From: Akkermansiaceae bacterium
Lineage (GTDB): Bacteria > Verrucomicrobiota > Verrucomicrobiia > Verrucomicrobiales > Akkermansiaceae
Length of the DNA stretch: 5,271 bases
Assembly (NCBI GenBank): GCA_903909905.1
Contig: CAIVXP010000111.1
Location: 1-5,271 of the forward strand
Direction: 5' to 3'
Below, piece by piece: positions 1-4,635 of this stretch. The position numbers and the translations under genes are program-made. Under the pieces are notes generated by a model that was not told where the DNA came from, did no database searches, and saw nothing but the letters and a program-made list of their open reading frames with translations. How positions within the stretch are numbered: position 1 is the stretch's first letter; each line of letters starts with the position of its first letter.

Positions 1-157
1 AATCACCAGCCTCGGCTTGACCAACTTTCATTTCATATTGCCAGCCAGCGCAACCACCCTTCCTCACGGCAAGTCTCAGCCCGCCCCCCTCCACCTCGCC
101 CTTCGAAGCCAGGAGTCTTTTGAGCTCGGCAGCAGCTCTTTGGGTAAGCGTGATCAT
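1..157 (-). CDS. A-type iron-sulfur cluster carrier (IscA/ErpA/SufA family), N-terminal half, cut by window edge
   Basis: Reading the minus strand down from ATG at 157-155 gives 52 open codons to the window edge. The protein starts MITLTQRAAAELKRLL, continues through GGGLRLAVRKGGCAGWQYEM and ends in a Gly/Ala/Asp-rich turn. This is the typical N-terminus of A-type Fe-S carriers: a first beta strand, an amphipathic helix, then a strand leading to the KGGCxG motif, whose Cys36 is the first of three cluster ligands. The other two (the C-terminal CxC) would lie outside the window. Family members are about 105-130 residues, so roughly half is visible. Proteins of this family accept [2Fe-2S]/[4Fe-4S] clusters and pass them to apo-enzymes in the cytoplasm. 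I chose the start because the family usually begins right at this strand. The frame stays open upstream, with further ATGs at 232 and 343, so an N-terminal extension cannot be excluded. It is divergent from rpoD. IscA, ErpA and SufA cannot be told apart without the C-terminus and neighbours. Confidence 0.85.
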   Translation of the reverse strand, partial: MITLTQRAAAELKRLLASKGEVEGGGLRLAVRKGGCAGWQYEMKVGQAEAGD

Positions 158-322
158 CTCGGCACGCAAAGTGCGCCAGCCGCGCGGAAATTCAAATCCG
201 AAAATCACCTCACGAGGATGATCTCCAAGCATCAATCCTAAAGACTGTGGGTGCGCTGAGAATTTATTTTTCAGAATGCCCTTGACGCATCCAAATCGCT
301 CCCGTTTCGTTCGGCCCGCCTG

Positions 323-333
323 CGGAAATTCCG
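323..333. promoter_or_regulatory. Short dyad CGGAAATTCCG, possible operator upstream of rpoD
   Basis: Five-base arms CGGAA and TTCCG flank a single central A. The dyad ends 9 bp before the -10-like TAGAAT at 343-348, where a regulator could touch the promoter. Short dyads of this size arise by chance, so this is only a candidate. Confidence 0.2.
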
Positions 334-362
334 TTGTGCCCATAGAATAGCTGCGGTATACC
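334..362 (+). promoter_or_regulatory. Candidate sigma-70-type promoter region for rpoD
   Basis: Two weak options overlap here. TTGTGC (334-339) and TATACC (357-362) are 17 bp apart, which is the ideal spacing, but they match consensus at only three and four positions. TAGAAT (343-348) matches the -10 at five of six positions but lacks a recognisable -35 at the right distance. Either would start transcription about 25-40 bp before the rpoD ATG. An in-frame TAG at 348-350 shows that the coding region cannot begin upstream of this segment. Confidence 0.3.
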
Positions 363-392
363 CACACGCTTCGTTTCCAGCGCCCATCACCC

Positions 393-2636
393 ATGCCCTC
401 ATCCAAGCCTTCATCCAAGAAACCCGCTGCCAAATCGCCTACTGCCAAGCCGAAGTCGAAAGCTGCGAAGCCAAAGGCGAGCGCCTCAAAAAGCAAAGCC
501 GTAGCCGCCAAGCCCAAGCCAGCTGCTTCCAAAGCATCTGCGAAAAAAGTTTCCAAGCCGATCGCCAAGGCACCTGCAAAAACCGCCGCCAAGGCACCCG
601 CGAAAAAACCTACTGCCAAGGTCCCGGCCAAAAAAGTCTCCAAGCCCGCAGCAAAGCCAGTCGCCAAAGCGCCGGCCAAAAAACCGACCAAACCCACTGC
701 AAAACCTGCAGCCAAGGCACCGGTCAAAACCGCCACTAAGGCACCGGTCAAAACCGCCACTAAGGCACCAGTCAAAACCGCCACTAAGGCACCGGTCAAA
801 ACCGCCACCAAGGCACCGGCTAAAACCGCTCCAGCAAAAAAGCCCGAGCCCACCAAGGCGGGCAAAGCTACCACCGCATCGAAGACCACGGCAAAAACCC
901 CTAACGCGCCTGCAGTAAAAGCAACTTCTTCCACCTCAAAGACCCCGCCCGCCACAACCCCAGCCAAGGGCGAAAAAGCCGCAACCGAAACCAAGTCAGG
1001 CAAGGCCGGTGCTTCCAAAAAACGCCGCATCGACACCCCTGAAATTCAGGAAAAGATCCGCGAACTCATCAAGCTCGCCAAGGAACAGGAATACCTGACA
1101 TACGACGACATCAACGAGATCCTCCCCAACGACCTCGTCGATCCGGACGATGTCGAGGCAATCATGGAGCGTCTGCGCAACATGGAGTTCGACATCATCG
1201 ACGCCTCGGAAGTCGACCGGTTCAAGGATAAGAAACGCGACGACGATGGCGGCGAGGAGGAGGAACTCAAGGCAGACCAGAAACTCGACATCCTAGACGA
1301 CCCAGTCCGCATGTATCTCAAGCAGATGGGCCAAGTCCCGCTGCTCACCCGCGAACAGGAAGTGGAAATTTCCAAGCGCATCGAAGACGCGGAAATCGAA
1401 GTGGCTCGCCACCTCCACCTCTTCGGCTTCGTCACCGAATCCTACCTCGATCTCGCCGACAAACTCAACAAGGGCAAGGAGCGCTTCGACCGCGTGATCC
1501 TCGACAAGAAGATCGAGTCACGCGAACGCTACATGAAGGGCCTGCCGAAGCTCTGCGAACAACTGAAGCAACTCCACCAGGAAAACGAAGACATCTTCCG
1601 CCAACTCTCGGCCAAGAACCCGCGCGGCAAGAAAAAGCTCGAGGAGGAATTCCAGAAAAACATCCAAACGCTCAACCGCGTTTATGTCCGCTTCTACTTC
1701 AAACAAAAGATCGTCGAGGACTTCTGCGAACAGGTCGATGAGTCGATGCAGAAGTTCTGGAAGTACACCCGCAAGCTTCAGTCGACCCCGAACGACAAGG
1801 AGTTCGTGACGAAACTTCGCGAACTTCAACAACGCTCGTGGCACACGCCCGAAAGCTTCGAGGAGGCCAATAAAAATCTCCGCCACTGGCTCAAGGAGGC
1901 CCTCAAGGCAAAAACCGAAATGGTCGAAGCCAACCTTCGCCTCGTGATCTCGATCGCGAAAAAATACACCAACCGCGGCCTCTCGTTCCTCGACCTGATT
2001 CAGGAAGGCAACATGGGCCTCATGAAGGCTGTCGAAAAATTCGAGTACCGCCGTGGCTACAAGTTCTCGACCTACGCCACCTGGTGGATCCGCCAGGCGA
2101 TTACCCGCTCGATCGCCGATCAGGCCCGCACGATCCGCATCCCGGTCCACATGATCGAGACAATCAACAAGCTGATGCGCGTGCAGAAGCAACTCGTCCA
2201 AGAATACGGCCGCGAGCCCTCACCCGAGGAAATCGCCGAGGAAATCCACCTCCCCGTCGAACGCGTCCGCGCCGTGCTCAAGATGGCCCAGCAACCAATC
2301 TCGCTGCAGGCACCCGTCGGCGATTCCGACGACACCTCATTCGGCGACTTCATCGAAGACAAGGCCGCCGATAACCCGATGGAGGAAGCCGGATTCTCGA
2401 TGCTCAAGGACAAGATCAAGGATGTACTCGACACTCTCACCGAACGCGAACGCGAAGTGCTCGAGCAACGCTTCGGACTCAAGGACGGCTACAGCCGCAC
2501 CCTCGAAGAAGTCGGCCGCCAGTTCCAGGTCACCCGCGAACGGATCCGCCAGATCGAAGCGAAGGCCCTCCGCAAAATGCGCCACCCCACCCGCATCCGC
2601 AAACTGGAAGGCTTCATCGAAATCCCCGGAGCCTAA
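393..2636 (+). CDS. rpoD: Primary (housekeeping) RNA polymerase sigma factor RpoD with a long Lys/Ala/Pro-rich N-terminal extension
   Basis: This 747-residue protein confers promoter recognition on RNA polymerase for general transcription. Residues 1 to about 212 form a low-complexity basic tail: about 27 percent lysine, otherwise mostly Ala, Pro, Thr and Ser, with no Asp or Glu before residue 152. Region 1.1 follows at about 214-275 ([20 protein letters not shown]), region 1.2 at about 297-330 ([20 protein letters not shown]), and a charged, helical non-conserved insert at about 331-505. The core region 2 (about 508-580) has [31 protein letters not shown] sequence and the -10 binding stretch [15 protein letters not shown]. 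Region 3 spans about 581-660. Region 4 (about 670-742) ends with the -35 helix-turn-helix around [18 protein letters not shown]. Having regions 1.1, 1.2 and the insert identifies a group 1 sigma. The start is firm: an in-frame stop lies at 348-350, there is no alternative GTG/TTG, and the next Met is residue 258. No Shine-Dalgarno sequence precedes it. It is first in a tight plus-strand cluster with hslO and gpgS. Confidence 0.96.
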   Translation: MPSSKPSSKKPAAKSPTAKPKSKAAKPKASASKSKAVAAKPKPAASKASAKKVSKPIAKAPAKTAAKAPAKKPTAKVPAKKVSKPAAKPVAKAPAKKPTKPTAKPAAKAPVKTATKAPVKTATKAPVKTATKAPVKTATKAPAKTAPAKKPEPTKAGKATTASKTTAKTPNAPAVKATSSTSKTPPATTPAKGEKAATETKSGKAGASKKRRIDTPEIQEKIRELIKLAKEQEYLTYDDINEILPNDLVDPDDVEAIMERLRNMEFDIIDASEVDRFKDKKRDDDGGEEEELKADQKLDILDDPVRMYLKQMGQVPLLTREQEVEISKRIEDAEIEVARHLHLFGFVTESYLDLADKLNKGKERFDRVILDKKIESRERYMKGLPKLCEQLKQLHQENEDIFRQLSAKNPRGKKKLEEEFQKNIQTLNRVYVRFYFKQKIVEDFCEQVDESMQKFWKYTRKLQSTPNDKEFVTKLRELQQRSWHTPESFEEANKNLRHWLKEALKAKTEMVEANLRLVISIAKKYTNRGLSFLDLIQEGNMGLMKAVEKFEYRRGYKFSTYATWWIRQAITRSIADQARTIRIPVHMIETINKLMRVQKQLVQEYGREPSPEEIAEEIHLPVERVRAVLKMAQQPISLQAPVGDSDDTSFGDFIEDKAADNPMEEAGFSMLKDKIKDVLDTLTEREREVLEQRFGLKDGYSRTLEEVGRQFQVTRERIRQIEAKALRKMRHPTRIRKLEGFIEIPGA
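714..830 (+). repeat. 24-bp in-frame tandem repeat encoding KAPVKTAT within the rpoD tail
   Basis: Four head-to-tail units lie at 714-737, 738-761, 762-785 and 786-809. Each reads AAG GCA CCG GTC and then AAA ACC GCC ACT. Units 1 and 2 are identical, unit 3 differs by one base (CCA for CCG) and unit 4 by one base (ACC for ACT). A degenerate fifth unit (KAPAKTA) runs to about 830. The unit is eight codons, so copy-number change keeps the frame. The near identity at silent positions suggests recent duplication, while the surrounding tail has only looser [12 protein letters not shown] repeats. Encoded residues are 108-139, plus the partial unit. Confidence 0.95.
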
Positions 2637-2639
2637 GGG

Positions 2640-2661
2640 GAACGGACGCCCCCGTCCGTTC
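2640..2661 (+). other. Perfect 9-bp RNA hairpin between rpoD and hslO
   Basis: The arms GAACGGACG (2640-2648) and CGTCCGTTC (2653-2661) are exact reverse complements around a CCCC loop. The hairpin begins 4 bases after the rpoD stop and ends 20 bases before the hslO ATG. No T-run follows (the next bases are ATCACCCACC), so it is not a standard intrinsic terminator. It could stabilise the 3' end of rpoD mRNA, mark a processing site that separates rpoD from hslO-gpgS, or affect hslO translation. The structure is visible; its function is inference. Confidence 0.6.
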
Positions 2662-2681
2662 ATCACCCACCGCCAGACACC

Positions 2682-3446
2682 ATGGAAGCCGTCGACGATT
2701 TCACCAAAATCGAATCGGTCTTCGTGCGCCATCGCAACGCCCTCGTCCTGCGCGGTCAGTTCACGCCGATCTACACGGATTACTACCTGCACCTGATGCA
2801 GCATCGCATCCGTCATTCGGCGGAACTCGACCAAATGCTCAAGGACGCGCTCGCGATGCTCACGCTGCATGTGGTCGCAAGACCATGGGCGGAAACGATC
2901 GCATGGACCGTGAACCTCCGCGCGCCACGGCTCAACCTCTTCGTCACCGGCGGCTCAACGCAGGAATCCATCACCGGCCGCATCTTCACCGAAGATGTGC
3001 GCGAACCCGACCGCAATTTCTTCTATTCGCAAACGACCGCGCCAAACAGCCACGAACCGCGCACCTCGACGCTCGAAGTCGATGGCAAGGACCCAGTCGC
3101 ATGGGTCTCGCAATTTTACGATCAGTCGGAACAACGCCCGGCCCGCGCATTCCGCCTCGATGATGAAAACTTTGCGCTCGTCGCCGCCCAGCCGGATTGC
3201 GACATGGAGTGGTTCGATGCGCTCGATGCCAATGCCGTCGAAAAAATCGATCAAAACGAGGAAATCAAAATCCTCGAAACCCGCCGCTTCCGCTTCCATT
3301 GCGGATGCACGCTGGAAAAAATTCTACCCGTCCTCGGCGGATGGCGCGACCGCCTCGACGAACTCTTCGCCGGATCCGACGAGATCCGCATCGAATGCCC
3401 ACGCTGCGCCGCCAAATACGGAATCACGCGCGACATGATCCAATGA
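2682..3446 (+). CDS. hslO: Hsp33-family redox-regulated molecular chaperone
   Basis: This 254-residue cytoplasmic protein belongs to the Hsp33 holdases, which bind unfolding proteins when oxidative stress makes them release zinc and form disulfides. The decisive sign is the C-terminal zinc module: Cys207-Gly-Cys209, 29 residues, then Cys239-Pro-Arg-Cys242, matching the CxC-X(about 30)-CxxC redox switch. The N-terminal substrate-binding domain (about 8-170) is divergent but has the family pattern, with VLRGQF near the start and a helix bundle RHSAELDQMLKDALAMLTLH before the sheet. It is shorter than Escherichia coli Hsp33 (about 290 residues), the reduction lying in the body of the protein, not in the zinc module. 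ATG at 2682 is chosen because it is the first start after the rpoD stop and lies before the conserved start of the fold; no Shine-Dalgarno sequence precedes it. It sits 45 bp after rpoD and overlaps gpgS by 4 bp (ATGA), suggesting translational coupling. Confidence 0.88.
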   Translation: MEAVDDFTKIESVFVRHRNALVLRGQFTPIYTDYYLHLMQHRIRHSAELDQMLKDALAMLTLHVVARPWAETIAWTVNLRAPRLNLFVTGGSTQESITGRIFTEDVREPDRNFFYSQTTAPNSHEPRTSTLEVDGKDPVAWVSQFYDQSEQRPARAFRLDDENFALVAAQPDCDMEWFDALDANAVEKIDQNEEIKILETRRFRFHCGCTLEKILPVLGGWRDRLDELFAGSDEIRIECPRCAAKYGITRDMIQ

Positions 3447-4372
3447 TCGCCGCCATGCAACGCTTCCACCATTCGGAATTTGCCAACCTCCCACACCTGC
3501 TCTCGCTCAAAGGCTCGCAAAAAATTTCTATCTGCATCCCAACGCTCAACGAAGAGCAAAACATCGGCTCAATCGTATCGTCGATCCATGATGCGTTGAT
3601 GCAGAAATTTCCACTCATCGACGAACTGATCGTCATGGACTCGGGCTCGACCGACCGCACCCGCGAGATGGCCGCATCCGCCGGCGCCAAGGTGATGCTT
3701 TCATCGGAAATTTCACCCGCATTGCCAACGCACCCTGGAAAAGGCGAGAACCTCTGGAAGTCGCTCAATGTTTCAAGCGGCGACATCGTCTGCTACCTCG
3801 ATGGCGATGTCTCAAATTTCCACACCGGATTCGTCACCGGTCTCGTCGGTCCGCTCTTGCAAGATACCTCGATCGATTACGTGAAGGCCTTCTATCAGCG
3901 CCCGCTGCTCAACGGCGATCAACGCGAAAACTCTGGCGGCGGCCGCGTTTCGGAAATCCTCGTGCGTCCGCTCATCTCGATGTTTTACCCAGAGCTCGCC
4001 GACATCATTCAGCCACTCGCCGGCGAGTACGCAGCACGCCGCAGCACACTCGAATCACTGCCATTCCCCACCGGCTACGGCGTGGAAATTGCCCACCTGA
4101 TCGATCTCCTCCACGCGGGAAAATCCTCACGCATCGCGCAAACGAATCTCGAAACCCGCATCCACCGCAACCGCAGCGACGCGGAGCTCGGCGACACAGC
4201 CTTCGCCATCCTCAAGGTGATCACCCGCCGGCTCCAACACGATGGCCTCCTCTCCGCCAATTTATCGCTCACAGACCTCCACCAACGCTGGAGCATCACC
4301 GACGACTCGATCGACCTCACCTCAAAGTTGATCCCCGAGCCTGAACTCCCGGCGATCAAACCCATGCGGTAG
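3443..4372 (+). CDS. gpgS: Glucosyl-3-phosphoglycerate synthase (GT81 family)
   Basis: This 309-residue cytoplasmic GT-A glycosyltransferase is expected to transfer glucose from a nucleotide sugar (UDP-glucose in known members) to 3-phosphoglycerate. This is the first step toward the compatible solute glucosylglycerate, and a phosphatase (GpgP, not seen here) would complete it. Motifs in order: CIPTLNEEQNIG (31-42) and VMDSGSTDRT (64-73) for nucleotide binding, PGKGENLWKSL (98-108), the metal-binding D120-G-D122, VKAFYQRPL (147-155), GGGRVSE (165-171), QPLAGEYAARR (190-200), GYGVEIAHLID (211-221) and HRNR (241-244), whose His is a metal ligand in the mycobacterial enzyme. The length is near the family norm of about 320. 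The reading frame is open much further upstream, but that part overlaps hslO and resembles nothing. ATG 3443 overlaps the hslO TGA; ATG 3455 (305 residues) is an alternative start. The stop codon lies inside a truncated REP-like element. Confidence 0.9.
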   Translation: MIAAMQRFHHSEFANLPHLLSLKGSQKISICIPTLNEEQNIGSIVSSIHDALMQKFPLIDELIVMDSGSTDRTREMAASAGAKVMLSSEISPALPTHPGKGENLWKSLNVSSGDIVCYLDGDVSNFHTGFVTGLVGPLLQDTSIDYVKAFYQRPLLNGDQRENSGGGRVSEILVRPLISMFYPELADIIQPLAGEYAARRSTLESLPFPTGYGVEIAHLIDLLHAGKSSRIAQTNLETRIHRNRSDAELGDTAFAILKVITRRLQHDGLLSANLSLTDLHQRWSITDDSIDLTSKLIPEPELPAIKPMR

Positions 4373-4388
4373 GACGATGCGGCCCGCA
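4368..4388 (+). repeat. Truncated first copy of the REP-like element, covering the gpgS stop codon
   Basis: These 21 bases match the left end of the full copies at 4405 and 4500 with two differences (A for G at 4374, C for T at 4384). The match starts two bases before the TAG stop of gpgS (4370-4372), so the element supplies the stop codon. The right half of the element is missing; a T-run follows instead. Confidence 0.7.
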
Positions 4389-4400
4389 CCAACTTTTTTT
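4378..4400 (+). terminator. Weak candidate transcription terminator after gpgS
   Basis: A 4-bp stem TGCG/CGCA (4378-4381 and 4385-4388, loop GCC) is followed by five bases and seven T residues (4394-4400). The T-run is clear, but the stem is short and separated from it. The larger palindromes just downstream may be the real stop signal for the cluster. Confidence 0.3.
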
Positions 4401-4404
4401 AATC

Positions 4405-4486
4405 GGTAGGGCGATGCGGCTCGCAGCGCCGACTCTACCCCACAGAGGTAAATTCTACGGCGGACCGAGGCCGGTCACGCCCTACC
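4405..4486. repeat. REP-like palindromic element, copy A
   Basis: This 82-bp element is bounded by perfect 9-bp inverted ends GGTAGGGCG (4405-4413) and CGCCCTACC (4478-4486). Its right half folds as GGCG+GACCG (4459-4467), loop AGGC, CGGTC (4472-4476), a bulged A, then CGCC (4478-4481). Its left half can pair GGTAG/CTACC (4405-4409 with 4435-4439) and GGCG/CGCC (4410-4413 with 4427-4430). It has no coding potential of its own, and no transposase is nearby. It resembles the dispersed intergenic palindromes (REP/MITE class) that are mobilised in trans or shape mRNA ends; which applies here is unknown. Confidence 0.85.
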
Positions 4487-4499
4487 ACCATTCCAAATC

Positions 4500-4580
4500 G
4501 GTAGGGCGATGCGGCTCGCAGCGCCGACTCCCCCGCAGAGGGTAAATTCTTCGGCGGACCGAGGCCGGTCACGCCCTACC
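4500..4580. repeat. REP-like palindromic element, copy B
   Basis: This 81-bp second copy starts 95 bp after copy A. The first 31 bases and the last 29 are identical to copy A; the middle differs by a few substitutions and small indels (for example CTCTACCCCACAG against CTCCCCCGCAG). The ends GGTAGGGCG and CGCCCTACC and the right-hand hairpin (4553-4575) are intact, while the left-hand outer CTACC arm is lost. The 4 bases AATC precede both copies, and a 13-bp spacer separates them, consistent with tandem duplication of a 95-bp unit. Confidence 0.85.
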
Positions 4581-4599
4581 ATCATTTTCCCGCTCCCGC

Positions 4600-4627
4600 T
4601 TGCCAAGCCTACTGCATCCACTAGACT
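4600..4627 (+). promoter_or_regulatory. Candidate sigma-70-type promoter for the SCO-like gene
   Basis: TTGCCA (4600-4605, five of six -35 positions) is followed after 16 bp by TAGACT (4622-4627, four of six -10 positions). Transcription would begin near 4634, only about two bases before the ATG at 4636, which would make the mRNA essentially leaderless. The absence of any Shine-Dalgarno sequence fits this, but the hexamers could be chance matches. Confidence 0.3.
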
Positions 4628-4635
4628 GCCAACCG

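Larger units (their letters stand above)
158..392. other. Divergent intergenic region between the Fe-S carrier gene and rpoD
   Basis: This 235-bp stretch separates two divergently read genes and must contain promoters for both unless either is transcribed from further away. On the plus strand I see a good -35-like TTGACG at 282-287, but nothing resembling a -10 at 16-18 bp from it. A -10-like TAGAAT lies at 343-348 and TATACC at 357-362, with a short dyad CGGAAATTCCG at 323-333. On the minus strand the A/T-rich stretch around 260-275 is the most promoter-like, but no convincing hexamer pair is visible. The minus-strand frame of the Fe-S carrier is open through this region; its residues there match no A-type sequence I recognise. 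A 74-codon plus-strand frame at 17-241 is judged not to be a gene, because most of it lies antisense to the carrier. Confidence 0.6.

Noticed and set aside
17..241. 74-codon plus-strand frame
   Set aside because: It lies largely antisense to the clearly recognisable Fe-S carrier, and its translation is low-complexity with no family resemblance.
282..287. TTGACG as the -35 of an rpoD promoter
   Set aside because: No -10-like sequence occurs 16-18 bp downstream; the bases there are GTTTCGTTC.
1518..2201. Long minus-strand open frame (227 codons) inside rpoD
   Set aside because: It is antisense to conserved sigma regions. Such frames arise from biased codon use in GC-rich genes, and the translation has no recognisable domain.
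2640..2661. Intrinsic terminator after rpoD
   Set aside because: The stem is strong, but no T-tract follows and hslO begins 20 bases later.
2955..3299. Minus-strand frame antisense to hslO
   Set aside because: It mirrors hslO codon bias and shows no family motifs.
3197..3442. Upstream extension of the gpgS frame inside hslO
   Set aside because: The residues are Arg/Pro-rich out-of-frame hslO sequence; family similarity starts only after about 3470, and the ATGA overlap gives a natural start.
4401..4580. CRISPR array
   Set aside because: There are only two full units, the repeats are about 80 bp with internal palindromes, the spacer is 13 bp and no cas genes are present.
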